DNA from: Labilibaculum antarcticum
Lineage (GTDB): Bacteria; Bacteroidota; Bacteroidia; Bacteroidales; Marinifilaceae
Length of the DNA: 64,000 nt
Direction: 5' to 3'
Assembly (NCBI RefSeq): GCF_002356295.1
Contig: NZ_AP018042.1
Coordinates: 3,814,361-3,878,360, forward strand
Of this stretch, positions 55,130-64,000 are shown one piece after another. The position numbers and the translations under genes were made by a program. The notes beneath the pieces were generated by a model. That model was not told the DNA's origin. It saw only the letters and a program-made list of their open reading frames with translations, and did no database searches. Position 1 is the first letter of the stretch. The number at the start of each line of letters is the position of its first letter.

Positions 55130-55990
55130 CTACTCTTTTTCTCTCAGCTGAAGAGGCGATTTTCCTGTCGCTGATTTAAAAGTCTTATTAAAATAAGAAG
55201 GACTATTGAATCCACATTCATAGGCAATTTGAGAAACGCTTAATCTTCCTTCGGCAAGTAGTTTTTTAGCGTAATTGATGCGCATTTCATTTAAAAATTC
55301 AGAAAAGGTTTTCTTAGTCTTGCTTTTAAAGAAGCGACAAAATGCAGTTTTACTCATGTTTGCAATTTTAGCGGCTTCATCCAATTCTATTTTTTTCTGA
55401 AAGTTTTTGCTTACAAATTCATATATCTGATATAATTTTTGGTTGCTTCTTTGCTGAAAGGTTTCTACAAAATTATCCGATGCCAAATATTCCAAATCAT
55501 CCGATTGGGCCAAAACCTGCAATATCTGAAGTAAAATAATAATTCGTTGCGAGTATTCCGAAGAATGAAGAGTTTTTAGATATTGAATAATCTTGTATTT
55601 GGTACTTCCTTCAATTCGAACACCTTGAAACGATTTGGTTAGGAACTTTTTGATTCGATACATTTCAGGCAATAGAAAGAACTCTTTGCCAAAACTATCT
55701 TCTTTGAAATGAACCACCCAGGCAATAACTCTTAGGTCCGATTTCTTTTGGAAGTAAGATTCATCGTTGGTCATCACATGAGGAGTATTGGGACCAATAA
55801 ATATTAAATCTCCATCATTAAAATTGTCAATACAGTCACCAACAATTAATGTACCTCTACTTTTTTCAATGTGGATTAACTCAAATTCAGGATGGTGATG
55901 CCACGGAACCTCGATGTGTGGTAAAACATCAATCTTAGATCGAAACGAATGCTCGTTTTTTGTTGAAATCTCCTCAAGTACTATTGACAT
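55130..55990 (-). CDS. AraC-family regulator with cupin domain
   Basis: This 286-residue protein has an N-terminal cupin (HIEVPWHHHPEFELIHIE and GDLIFIGPNTPHVM) and a C-terminal AraC double helix-turn-helix (MSKTAFCRFFKSKTKKTFSE, SQIAYECGFNSPSYFNKTFK). It is divergent from a FucP-type sugar transporter and ROK kinase operon, with a 254-base spacer, so it probably regulates that operon in response to a sugar. Confidence 0.9.
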   Translation of the reverse strand: MSIVLEEISTKNEHSFRSKIDVLPHIEVPWHHHPEFELIHIEKSRGTLIVGDCIDNFNDGDLIFIGPNTPHVMTNDESYFQKKSDLRVIAWVVHFKEDSFGKEFFLLPEMYRIKKFLTKSFQGVRIEGSTKYKIIQYLKTLHSSEYSQRIIILLQILQVLAQSDDLEYLASDNFVETFQQRSNQKLYQIYEFVSKNFQKKIELDEAAKIANMSKTAFCRFFKSKTKKTFSEFLNEMRINYAKKLLAEGRLSVSQIAYECGFNSPSYFNKTFKSATGKSPLQLREKE

Positions 55991-56244
55991 TATTGGATTA
56001 TTTTACCTGTAATGATTTAAAATTAGATAATAAAAGGTAATATATTACTTCTTGTGTCTGGTGTTAAATACGAATGCTGAAAGAACACCTTTAAAAACAA
56101 CACTTGTGTATTATTATCGTATTTTTGCTTTTATTATATTGTGTGTGCAAATATAGTACAATAAAAGGATAAGATAATAAAATCGATTTAAGAGGAATTG
56201 ATTGATATTTGTAAACGAATACAAACGATTGAAAAAATATACTT

Positions 56245-57471
56245 ATGGTCTCAATTAGTACGAATGTTAAAAGTAGTTCAGGCTCGCAAGCTTCAGGAAT
56301 GAATTTTAAAGGAGCATTGTCTCTGCTAACTACTCTATTTTTTATGTGGGGATTTTTAACCTGCATGAATGATATTTTAATACCTCATTTAAAAGGATTG
56401 TTCGATTTGACAATTACGCAAGCCATGCTTGTGCAGTTTACCTTTTTTGGGGCATATTTCTTAATGTCTTTGCCTGCAGGCTGGATTATAGGAAAGATTG
56501 GTTATAAAATGGGAATTGTGAGCGGATTGATGGTTGCTGGTATCGGTGCTGCTATGTTTTATCCTGCTGCAGCATTACATTCTTACGGATTTTTTCTTTG
56601 CGCTTTCTTTGTCTTAGCTTCGGGAATTGTTGTTCTGCAGGTGGCTGCAAATCCTTACGTGGCCGCATTGGGTACGCCCGAAACAGCATCAAGTCGATTG
56701 AATTTAACACAAGGATTTAATGCATTAGGAACTACGGTTGCTCCGATTTTTGGTGGATGGTTAATATTAAATAATACAAGTCAGGATTTGGCGAGCCAAG
56801 CGCAATCCGTGCAGACTCCTTATGTAGGTTTGGCAATTACTTTGGTGGTGATTGCTTTGGTATTTGCCTTTGTGAAATTGCCTAAAATACAGGATTCAGA
56901 GGAGACTAAAGCAGAAGGATCGGCTTGGAAAATCCGCCATTTAATATTGGGTGCTTTAGGAATATTCGCCTATGTTGGTGCCGAAGTTTCAATTGGCAGC
57001 GCTTTGGTAATGTATTTTGGTGACGAAGGTTTGCATTTGTATGGGGAAGCGGATGCTGCCAAATATGTAGCTATTTTTTGGGGTGGCGCTATGGTAGGAC
57101 GTTTCATCGGTTCTGCAGTGATGCAGAAAATATCTGCTGCAAAAGTATTGGCTTTTAACTCGGTTATGGTGGCTATTTTAATTGTTATTAGTATGCTGAC
57201 TACCGGTTATGTGGCTCTTTGGAGTATTGTTTTGGTCGGATTGTTTAATTCAATCATGTTTCCAACTATTTTTACTTTAGCAATTGATGGTTTAGGAAAA
57301 CACACCAGTCAGGGATCTGGAATTCTCTGTTTGGCAATTGTGGGTGGAGCAATCGTACCTATGATTATGGGTGTTTTGGCAGATAGATTTGGCTTGGCCA
57401 ATTCCTTTGTTGTGGCAATTGTATGTTATGGCTACATTCTCTTTTATGCTTTAAAAGGGCATAAGCATTAA
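56245..57471 (+). CDS. FucP/GlcP-family sugar:proton symporter (MFS)
   Basis: This 408-residue inner-membrane protein has about 12 helices. The N-terminal [20 protein letters not shown], the [16 protein letters not shown] region and the [12 protein letters not shown] loop are typical of the fucose/glucose permease group of Bacteroidetes. The substrate is probably a hexose, consistent with the ROK kinase whose start lies 24 bases downstream. It is divergent from the AraC regulator. Confidence 0.9.
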   Translation: MVSISTNVKSSSGSQASGMNFKGALSLLTTLFFMWGFLTCMNDILIPHLKGLFDLTITQAMLVQFTFFGAYFLMSLPAGWIIGKIGYKMGIVSGLMVAGIGAAMFYPAAALHSYGFFLCAFFVLASGIVVLQVAANPYVAALGTPETASSRLNLTQGFNALGTTVAPIFGGWLILNNTSQDLASQAQSVQTPYVGLAITLVVIALVFAFVKLPKIQDSEETKAEGSAWKIRHLILGALGIFAYVGAEVSIGSALVMYFGDEGLHLYGEADAAKYVAIFWGGAMVGRFIGSAVMQKISAAKVLAFNSVMVAILIVISMLTTGYVALWSIVLVGLFNSIMFPTIFTLAIDGLGKHTSQGSGILCLAIVGGAIVPMIMGVLADRFGLANSFVVAIVCYGYILFYALKGHKH

Positions 57472-57495
57472 AATTAATCTTTGAAAACAATAGTA

Positions 57496-58446
57496 ATGAA
57501 AGAAGTTGCTTTAGGTATAGATATAGGAGGAACCAATACCGTATTTGGTTGTATTGATTCAGAGGGAAATTGTTTGGTAACAGGAAGTTTACCAACTCAA
57601 AAATACGCGGATATAGAAGATTATTTGAATGAATTGTTTGTTGATGTTGAGTCGGCTATGTATAGTTCATTGGAAAAAATGAAAATAATTGGCGTTGGTA
57701 TTGGTGCGCCTAATGCCAGCTTTTATACTGGAACAATTGAAAACGCTGCTAATTTGCGATGGAAGGGGAGTGTACCTTTAGCTAATTTAGTGAAAAAGAG
57801 AATTGATGTTCCTGTTATTATAACGAATGACGCCAATGCTGCGGCAATGGGAGAGAAGGTTTTTGGAGCCGCAAAAGGAATGAATAATTTCATAGTGATT
57901 ACTCTGGGAACAGGATTGGGAAGTGGAATTGTTGTGAATGGTGATTTGTTGTATGGTCATGATGGTTTTGCAGGAGAAGTGGGTCACATAATTGTTCGCG
58001 CAAGCGGACGGGAATGTGGTTGCGGTCGCAAAGGTTGTTTGGAAACTTATGTGTCGGCAACAGGTGTGAAAAGAACGGTTTACAAGCTGCTTGCAAGACA
58101 TATGGGAGATAGTGAACTAAGAGATATCCCTTTTAGTCAGTTGACCGCAAAAATGGTTGCTGAAGCTGCGAGTCGGGGAGATGTAGTGGCACAAGAGACT
58201 TTTGCTTATACTGCAAGAATGCTGGGAGAAGTGCTGGCTAATGTGGTGGCTGTAATCAGCCCACAAGCTATCTTCTTATTTGGGGGATTAACAAAAGCGG
58301 GAGATATTCTCTTTAAACCGGTTGCTGAAACATTGGAAGAACAACTTCTTTCTATCTACAAAGGGAAAATTAAAGTATTGGCTTCAGGAATTAAAGAGAA
58401 TGCTGCAGTTTTAGGTGCAGCTTCCTTAATATGGAACAAAAGATAA
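57496..58446 (+). CDS. ROK-family sugar kinase (glucokinase-like)
   Basis: This 316-residue kinase starts at ATG 57496 (MKEVALGIDIGGTNT). It has the ATP-phosphate motif at the N-terminus, NDANAAAMGE (catalytic Asp), TLGTGLGSG and the ROK zinc motif in ECGCGRKGCLE. It phosphorylates a hexose, probably glucose or another sugar brought in by the adjacent FucP-type symporter, with which it forms an operon. It has no DNA-binding domain, so it is a kinase rather than a ROK repressor. Confidence 0.92.
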   Translation: MKEVALGIDIGGTNTVFGCIDSEGNCLVTGSLPTQKYADIEDYLNELFVDVESAMYSSLEKMKIIGVGIGAPNASFYTGTIENAANLRWKGSVPLANLVKKRIDVPVIITNDANAAAMGEKVFGAAKGMNNFIVITLGTGLGSGIVVNGDLLYGHDGFAGEVGHIIVRASGRECGCGRKGCLETYVSATGVKRTVYKLLARHMGDSELRDIPFSQLTAKMVAEAASRGDVVAQETFAYTARMLGEVLANVVAVISPQAIFLFGGLTKAGDILFKPVAETLEEQLLSIYKGKIKVLASGIKENAAVLGAASLIWNKR

Positions 58447-58484
58447 CCTGTAGCTTTCATACCTAAATTGAAAGTTAACCTCTT

Positions 58485-58511
58485 ATGCCTGCATTCGTGC
58501 AGGCATTTTTG
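58485..58511 (+). terminator. Rho-independent terminator after the ROK gene
   Basis: ATGCCTGCA pairs with TGCAGGCAT around TTCG, followed by T. Confidence 0.8.
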
Positions 58512-58738
58512 GTTTGTAGAAATTGTTCCCACAATCTGTGGGAAAGATTCCACACATTTTCCGAAATTTGAAATTGTTAGATTTTGAATGGGTTTTTTTA
58601 GAGATTCGTTATTGTGTTGATAATGAGTGTTTATTCGTCTTTTTTTGAATGGGTTTTTGTGTCATTCTGTTTTTGGCACAGATTTCTCATATTGATCTGT
58701 GAATTTGAATTGATGTAAACTTGTTAAAATTATAAATT

Positions 58739-59608
58739 ATGAGAAAGTTAGTCTTTGCACTGTTAGTATTACCTCTGTTTACAGCTTGTAATCAGAAAGA
58801 ATTAAAGCAATTGCGTGAGCAAAATGTTCAATTAACTCAAATGGCTCAGGAAAAAGATTCTACCATTGATGATTTTGTTGAATCGTTTGATGTCATTGCT
58901 GCAAATCTTGCAATTATTAAAGAGAAAGAAAATATCATTTCTGTAAGTGCTGGTGAAAATCCAAGCGTTGGAGAAAAGGAACAAATCGTTACAGATTTAG
59001 GATTAATGCGAGATCTTTTGGAAGAAAATAAAGCAAAATTGGAAGACCTTGATAAGAAATTGAAAAATAGTTGGTACCAAAATTCAAAACTGAATAAATT
59101 GGTTGCTGGTTTAAAGTCACAAATTGAAGCAAAAGATATTTCCATTAATGCTTTGTCTGAGCAAATTGCACAGCTTACTGTTGAAGTAGGTAGCTTGAAT
59201 GGTCAGGTAACTGATTTGAATGGAGCTGTTATAGCTTTAAATACTGAGAATGACAGTATAAATAAGGCGATTGCTGAACGAACTGCTAACTTAAACACAG
59301 CACATTACGTTATTGGTGATATTAAGGAGTTGAAGCAGAAGGAAGTTGTGACAAGTACTGGCGGTATTTTAGGAATTGGAACAACTAACAAGTTGAATCA
59401 GAAAATTAATCCTGATAATTTCAATAATATTGATATTACTCAAACATTAACGATTCCAGTAGTAGGAAGGAAAGTTAGTTTGGTAACATCTCACCCAAGT
59501 AGTTCATACCGATTTGAAGGAACTGATAAAGAAATTGAAGCAATTACAATTCTTGATCCGAATGAGTTCTGGAAAGCGTCAAAATATTTAGTTGTTGCAG
59601 TGAAATAA
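58739..59608 (+). CDS. Coiled-coil lipoprotein of unknown function
   Basis: This 289-residue protein has a lipoprotein signal (LPLFTACNQKEL) and a long coiled coil from about residue 20 to 210 (QLREQNVQLTQMAQEKD, LSEQIAQLTVEVGSLNGQVT), then a compact C-terminal domain (STGGILGIGTTNKLNQKI). The C-terminal domain resembles those of Bacteroidetes coiled-coil lipoproteins without known role. It is likely anchored in the outer membrane. Terminators flank it. Confidence 0.7.
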   Translation: MRKLVFALLVLPLFTACNQKELKQLREQNVQLTQMAQEKDSTIDDFVESFDVIAANLAIIKEKENIISVSAGENPSVGEKEQIVTDLGLMRDLLEENKAKLEDLDKKLKNSWYQNSKLNKLVAGLKSQIEAKDISINALSEQIAQLTVEVGSLNGQVTDLNGAVIALNTENDSINKAIAERTANLNTAHYVIGDIKELKQKEVVTSTGGILGIGTTNKLNQKINPDNFNNIDITQTLTIPVVGRKVSLVTSHPSSSYRFEGTDKEIEAITILDPNEFWKASKYLVVAVK

Positions 59609-59631
59609 TAAAAACAAAATAGCTTGGTTTT

Positions 59632-59660
59632 AAGCATCCCTTTTTGGGGTGCTTTTTTTG
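59632..59660 (+). terminator. Terminator of the coiled-coil lipoprotein gene
   Basis: AGCATCCC pairs with GGGGTGCT, then seven T. Confidence 0.75.
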
Positions 59661-59668
59661 TGGTGTAG

Positions 59669-59694
59669 AAAGGCCATCTGTTAGGATGGCCTTT
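59669..59694 (-). terminator. Terminator-like hairpin downstream of the DoxX-like gene
   Basis: AAAGGCCATC and GATGGCCTTT form a 10-bp stem. Confidence 0.6.
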
Positions 59695-59717
59695 GTTCTT
59701 ATGGTATTGCAAAGTAT

Positions 59718-60080
59718 TTAATTGACAATTACTTTACTGTCATATATTCTTGATACAATCAATAATACAATAGCGATTGCAGCCATGCCGAATTGTCCAT
59801 CGGCAGCAACGAGATGAGCTCCAAGTGCCAATACGAAATCGAAGAAAAATCCGGCGTAAGCCCATTCTTTTAGAAGTTTCGATTTATTAGACCATATAGC
59901 CAAAAGGCCAACTAGTTTGGCAACGGCTAATGGGTAAATTATAAAGCTTGGAAATCCTAAAAAGCTAAATGTCTCACTCACCATTTCGTGTTTCATAAAA
60001 TACATGCTTGCAGACATTAGCATAAGTCCGGATAGTAAGCCTGTTGCTACCCAATAAATTATTTTATTTCTTTTTTCCAT
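59718..60080 (-). CDS. DoxX-like small membrane protein
   Basis: This 120-residue protein has four helices (VATGLLSGLMLMSASMYF, FIIYPLAVAKLVGLLAIW, FFFDFVLALGAHLVA, GMAAIAIVLLIVSRIY) and the helix 2-3 arrangement of the DoxX family (inner membrane, often stress- or redox-linked). The function is not defined. It is divergent from citrate synthase. Confidence 0.75.
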   Translation of the reverse strand: MEKRNKIIYWVATGLLSGLMLMSASMYFMKHEMVSETFSFLGFPSFIIYPLAVAKLVGLLAIWSNKSKLLKEWAYAGFFFDFVLALGAHLVAADGQFGMAAIAIVLLIVSRIYDSKVIVN

Positions 60081-60353
60081 CTGTTGTGATTTTCTGCGAT
60101 TAATAATTGATAGAAAAGTTAGCTCTTTTTAATTGATTCCAAATAGGAGTGATTGTGAATCTGTTCCATTTGCAATGTAGCCGATAATATTCTGTTTGGT
60201 TCTACTATTTTTCACTCAATAAACTATTAGTAGTCTGGGTGTTGAATTTCTTAATTAAGCGTTTTTTTTGTAACTTATTACTCATCCTTTTGCCCCTATA
60301 AAGTGTAGCCTGATACACTGTGCTGTTGATTTGTGTTGAAACGGAATAATTAG

Positions 60354-61646
60354 ATGGATATGTCTGATATAAAAGAAGGGATTCAAAACCATTTACTTGA
60401 ATTGCAGTTAGAAATTGATGATATTTTTGCCAAAGGCCGTGATTCTGTAGTTTCGGAAGTGACCATTGGGCAAATATATGGTGGAATGCGTGGATTGATT
60501 GCATTGGCTTGCAACACATCCTATGTCGATCCTTATTCAGGACTTCATATTAGCGAGTATACAACAGATGAATTTTCGGATAAGCTGCCTGAGGAAATAT
60601 TTTTTCTCTTGTCTACAGGGAAATTTCCCGACAGGAAATCACTTGCTGAGTTTCAAAATGATTTGAGTCTCCGCGCTACAATACCTCAATATACTTGGAA
60701 TGTTTTGCGCAGTCTGCATAAAGATACTCATCCAATGACCATGTTGAGCCTGGGTATTTTATCCATGGAAAATGAGTCCGTTTTCAAGAAGGAATATCAA
60801 AAGGGATTAAAAAAATCGGAATATTGGGAATATACTTTGGAGGATGCTATGAATATACTCGCAAAGTTACCAGGACTTGCAGCAGGTATCTATCAAATAA
60901 GGTTTGGCGATGGAAATTTAATTCCTCATGATTCCAATTTAGATTGGTCAGGTAATTTGGCAAATATGCTTGGCATTAGTAATGATAAGGGGTTTGCGGA
61001 TTTAATGCGTCTGTATTTGGTTTTACATTGCGATCATGAAGGAGGGAATGTAAGTGCATTTACATCGAGAGTAGTGAATTCAGCTCTTTCTGATCTGTAT
61101 TATGCCGTTTCCGCAGGACTTAACGGTTTGGCAGGCCCATTGCACGGATTGGCGAATCAGGAATGTTTACGGTTTATTTTAGAAATTCATGATAAATTTG
61201 GAGACGATCCGGATGAGGACGTGTTGAGAGCCTATATTTTAGATATTTTGAATTCGGGTAAAGTGATTCCTGGTTACGGGCATGCTGTATTGCGAGTTAC
61301 AGATCCTCGATTTACAGCTTTTATGAATTTTGGTGAGGCCAATTGCGCAAGTAATCATTGTTTTAAGATTGCAAAGAAACTCTTCTCGGTTGTTCCGGAT
61401 ATTTTAATTCATTATAAAGGAGGTAAAGTAGCAAATCCATGGCCAAATGTTGATGCGATGTCTGGTTCACTACTGAATCATTACGGACTGAATGAGTTCG
61501 ATTTTTATACCGTTTTATTTGGTGTGTCGAGAGTAATGGGTTTCTGTGCTCAAAATATTCTTGCACTGGGATTAGGACAGCCAATTATCAGACCTAAAAG
61601 TGTTACTAACAGATGGGTACTTGAAAAGCTTACAGTGCCCGGATAA
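60354..61646 (+). CDS. gltA: Citrate synthase
   Basis: This 430-residue enzyme joins acetyl-CoA and oxaloacetate to citrate in the TCA cycle. Active-site His residues are in LAGPLHGLANQE and VIPGYGHAVLR, and the catalytic Asp is in WPNVDAMSGSLLNHYG. The layout follows the eukaryote-like group, common in Bacteroidota. ATG at 60354 and 60360 are both possible starts; the first is listed. Confidence 0.92.
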   Translation: MDMSDIKEGIQNHLLELQLEIDDIFAKGRDSVVSEVTIGQIYGGMRGLIALACNTSYVDPYSGLHISEYTTDEFSDKLPEEIFFLLSTGKFPDRKSLAEFQNDLSLRATIPQYTWNVLRSLHKDTHPMTMLSLGILSMENESVFKKEYQKGLKKSEYWEYTLEDAMNILAKLPGLAAGIYQIRFGDGNLIPHDSNLDWSGNLANMLGISNDKGFADLMRLYLVLHCDHEGGNVSAFTSRVVNSALSDLYYAVSAGLNGLAGPLHGLANQECLRFILEIHDKFGDDPDEDVLRAYILDILNSGKVIPGYGHAVLRVTDPRFTAFMNFGEANCASNHCFKIAKKLFSVVPDILIHYKGGKVANPWPNVDAMSGSLLNHYGLNEFDFYTVLFGVSRVMGFCAQNILALGLGQPIIRPKSVTNRWVLEKLTVPG

Positions 61647-61779
61647 ATGCGTTTTGCGTTTAAGTCTGATAGATGTACTTTGATAGAATTTGAATGAATT
61701 TTATATAAATGGATTTTATAATTAGTTGAAAAAAAATAAAAATGATGGCATAGCTAATTTCAGATCTACTCAAAGTGAT

Positions 61780-61787
61780 TACCTTTG
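61780..61787 (+). promoter_or_regulatory. -7 promoter element for the ABC-F gene
   Basis: TACCTTTG is an exact TAnnTTTG match 21 bases before the ATG. A -33 TTTG is not clear. Confidence 0.45.
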
Positions 61788-61808
61788 CGGCTCACTTAAA
61801 TAAATGAG

Positions 61809-63446
61809 ATGATTAGTGCAGATGCTTTAGCGGTTGAATTTGGAGGGACCACATTGTTTAAAGACATTTCCTTTGTGATTAATGAAAAGGATAGAATTGC
61901 TTTGATGGGGAAGAATGGAGCTGGAAAATCGACTCTTTTAAAAATTGTCGCAGGAGCCGAAAGTCCTTCTCGTGGGAGAATTTCAGCTCCTAAGGATAAG
62001 GTGATTGCCTATTTGCCACAGCATTTAACAACCGATAATAGCCGTACTGTATTTGATGAGGCAGCTCAGGCTTTTGCCTCTGTTTTCGAAATGGAGAGGC
62101 AGATTGAGCAAATGAACGTGGAATTGGGGACACGAACTGATTTTGAGTCGGATAGTTACTACAAACTGATTGAGAATGTTTCTGCTTTAAGTGAAAAATA
62201 CTATTCTATAGAAGAAATAAATTACGATTCTGAAGTTGAAAAAACACTATTTGGATTGGGTTTTGTGAGAGAACATTTTACAAGACCAACAAGCGAATTT
62301 AGTGGTGGATGGAGAATGAGAATCGAATTGGCAAAGATTCTTTTACAAAAACCAGATCTGATTCTTTTGGATGAGCCGACTAATCATTTGGATATTGAAT
62401 CGATACAATGGTTGGAGGATTTTTTAATAAATTCAGGAAAAGCTGTTGTTATTATTTCTCACGACAGGGCTTTTGTTGATAAAATAACAACCCGAACCAT
62501 TGAAATAACAATGGGCCGAATTTACGATTACAAAGTAAACTACTCTGAGTATTTGGAGCTTCGAAAAGACCGAAGAGTTCATCAGCAAAAAGCATTTGAT
62601 GAGCAACAAAGAATGATTGCGGATAATCAGGTTTTTATTGATCGTTTCAAGGGCACTTATTCGAAAACATTGGCGGTTCAGTCGCGAGTTAAAATGCTCG
62701 AAAAACTCACAATTGTTGAAGTCGATGAGGAAGATAACTCTGCACTGCGTTTAAAATTCCCACCATCACCACGTTCAGGAAATTATCCTGTAATTGCTGA
62801 AGATGTAGAGAAGAAATATGGAGATCATGTTGTGTTTTCAGGCGTTAATTTTACGATACAAAGAGGAGAGAAGCTTGCTTTTGTTGGTAAAAACGGAGAA
62901 GGGAAGTCCACTTTGGTAAAAGCCATTATGCAGGAAATTAAGCATTCAGGTGCTTTAAATTTAGGGCATAACACAATGATTGGGTATTTTGCTCAGGATC
63001 AGGCTTCGTTGATGGATGAAAATCTTACCGTTTTTCAGACTATTGATGATATTGCAAAGGGAGATGTGCGAACAAAAATTAAAGATATATTAGGGGCTTT
63101 CATGTTTGGCGGGGATAATTCAACCAAGAAAGTGAAAATTCTTTCGGGAGGAGAAAAAACTCGATTGGCAATGATTAAATTGTTGCTGGAGCCTGTTAAT
63201 TTGTTGATTCTTGATGAGCCAACAAATCATCTGGATATGAAAACCAAAGATATTTTGAAAACTGCATTGAAAGAATTTGATGGAACTATAATTCTGGTTT
63301 CTCACGATCGTGATTTTCTGGATGGTTTGGCCGAGAAGGTATACGAATTTGGAAACAAAAAGGTAAAGGAACATTTGGGAGATATTTACTCATTCCTGAG
63401 CAAGAAGAAAATGGAGAATTTAAATGAGCTTGAACGTAAAAATTAG
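61809..63446 (+). CDS. ABC-F family ATPase (ribosome-associated)
   Basis: This 545-residue soluble protein has two ABC domains and no membrane part. Walker A motifs are GKNGAGKSTLLKI and GKNGEGKSTLVKAI; signatures are FSGGWRMRIELAKILL and LSGGEKTRLAMIKLLL; both Walker B segments read LILLDEPTNHLD or LLILDEPTNHLD. The linker between them is charged. ABC-F proteins act on the ribosome (translational regulation or antibiotic protection). It is nearest the housekeeping type by layout, with no resistance context nearby. A terminator follows. Confidence 0.93.
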   Translation: MISADALAVEFGGTTLFKDISFVINEKDRIALMGKNGAGKSTLLKIVAGAESPSRGRISAPKDKVIAYLPQHLTTDNSRTVFDEAAQAFASVFEMERQIEQMNVELGTRTDFESDSYYKLIENVSALSEKYYSIEEINYDSEVEKTLFGLGFVREHFTRPTSEFSGGWRMRIELAKILLQKPDLILLDEPTNHLDIESIQWLEDFLINSGKAVVIISHDRAFVDKITTRTIEITMGRIYDYKVNYSEYLELRKDRRVHQQKAFDEQQRMIADNQVFIDRFKGTYSKTLAVQSRVKMLEKLTIVEVDEEDNSALRLKFPPSPRSGNYPVIAEDVEKKYGDHVVFSGVNFTIQRGEKLAFVGKNGEGKSTLVKAIMQEIKHSGALNLGHNTMIGYFAQDQASLMDENLTVFQTIDDIAKGDVRTKIKDILGAFMFGGDNSTKKVKILSGGEKTRLAMIKLLLEPVNLLILDEPTNHLDMKTKDILKTALKEFDGTIILVSHDRDFLDGLAEKVYEFGNKKVKEHLGDIYSFLSKKKMENLNELERKN

Positions 63447-63470
63447 ATCATTAAAATACAATTATATAGA

Positions 63471-63498
63471 AAGAGACGCCATCGCGTCTCTTTTTTTG
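63471..63498. terminator. Terminator between the ABC-F and glutathione peroxidase genes
   Basis: AAGAGACGC and GCGTCTCTT form the stem around CATC, then a T run. Confidence 0.85.
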
Positions 63499-63509
63499 TT
63501 GAATATGAT

Positions 63510-64000
63510 TTACTGTTGCAACCATAAGATCACTTTTTCGCAATTCGGTTTCTCTTTTGGAGAAAGAACATCAACAAGCTTTCCATCTTCATCAATCAGG
63601 TATTTTTGGAAATTCCATTTTACTTTGGAATCCATAACTCCATTTTCCGATTTTTGTGTCAACCAACTGTAAATAGGGTGAATGTCATCTCCTTTTACAG
63701 ATATTTTTGACATCATGGGAAAACTAACACCATAATTCTTCGTGCAAAATTCTTTAATTTCCTGATCAGTTCCAGGTTCTTGCCAAAGAAAGTTGTTGGC
63801 AGGAAAGCCTACAATCACGAAGTTTTCAGCTTGATATTCCTGGTATAAAGCCTCAAGTAATTCGTACTGAGGAGTCAATCCGCATTTAGATGCTGTATTA
63901 ACGACCATGACTTTTTTGCCCTTCAAATCAGCAAAATTAAATTCGGAACCATCAATTGAAGTAACGGTAAATTGATGAATGCTTTCTTGGGCATAACTTG
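63510..64000 (-). CDS. Secreted glutathione-peroxidase-family protein (5' partial)
   Basis: The frame is open to the window end and reads SYAQESIHQFTV at the edge, so a signal peptide (...SYAQ) lies beyond. The visible part has the peroxidatic Cys in NTASKCGLTPQY, Gln in FLWQEPGT and Trp in VKWNFQKYL. An internal Met at 63926 is not the start. It reduces hydroperoxides with thioredoxin- or glutathione-like partners, in the periplasm here. It is convergent with the ABC-F gene. Confidence 0.88.
   Translation of the reverse strand, partial: SYAQESIHQFTVTSIDGSEFNFADLKGKKVMVVNTASKCGLTPQYELLEALYQEYQAENFVIVGFPANNFLWQEPGTDQEIKEFCTKNYGVSFPMMSKISVKGDDIHPIYSWLTQKSENGVMDSKVKWNFQKYLIDEDGKLVDVLSPKEKPNCEKVILWLQQ

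Overview
The window looks like a chromosomal segment of an AT-rich Bacteroidota bacterium, most likely a marine or sediment member of the Marinilabiliales/Marinifilaceae (Labilibaculum/Ancylomarina/Marinifilum type). This rests on the short RpoD primary sigma factor with a TTTG-N20-TAnnTTTG promoter, a Bacteroidetes-type TssD (Hcp) protein, a DUF6261-like protein, many '...SxxxAQ' or lipoprotein signal peptides, and REP-like intergenic hairpins. The genus is inference; no rRNA or other marker in the window settles it.

Layout. Positions 1-27064 are mainly core genes: a TonB-receptor-like barrel (cut by the window start), gyrB, a LOG-family protein, a hybrid sensor kinase after dapF, an HtrA protease, rpoD, uvrB, an exo/endonuclease-phosphatase lipoprotein, a HAD phosphatase, hybrid-cluster protein hcp with a Crp/Fnr-type palindrome, a PepSY-type membrane protein, hydrolases and proteases, and mltG. 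Positions 27065-31977 form a 4.9 kb island bounded by a 30-bp perfect direct repeat of the 3' end of mltG. It carries an orphan type VI secretion tube protein (TssD/Hcp), a large putative effector, an ankyrin lipoprotein and a DUF3592-type membrane protein. Positions 32203-37708 hold an EamA transporter, an AraC regulator with an aldo/keto reductase, an epimerase and a ZIP metal transporter.

Positions 38244-43688 hold a type VI-B (VI-B1-like) CRISPR-Cas13b locus: a four-helix membrane protein (Csx27-like), cas13b with both HEPN RX4H motifs, and an array of 19 36-nt repeats. The repeat is nearly that of the Bergeyella zoohelcum Cas13b system. There is no cas1 or cas2. Five of the 18 spacers are the same hairpin-forming sequence, and each is followed by a diverged repeat. 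A terminator closes the array. A non-CRISPR 41-bp tandem repeat of about 11.7 copies (43699-44177) and a DUF6261-like gene follow.

Positions 45508-64000 return to ordinary genes: an M43 metalloprotease, a Fur/PerR-katG peroxide-defence pair, ltaE-murB, a metallophosphoesterase, an AraC regulator divergent from a sugar transporter plus ROK kinase, citrate synthase, an ABC-F protein and a secreted glutathione peroxidase cut by the window end. Several intergenic stretches hold REP-like hairpins, and two copies of a small MITE-like element are present (33158-33308 and 53659-53788).

The most noteworthy parts are the Cas13b locus with its repeated hairpin spacers and neighbouring 41-bp tandem array, and the T6SS effector island at the mltG 3' end.
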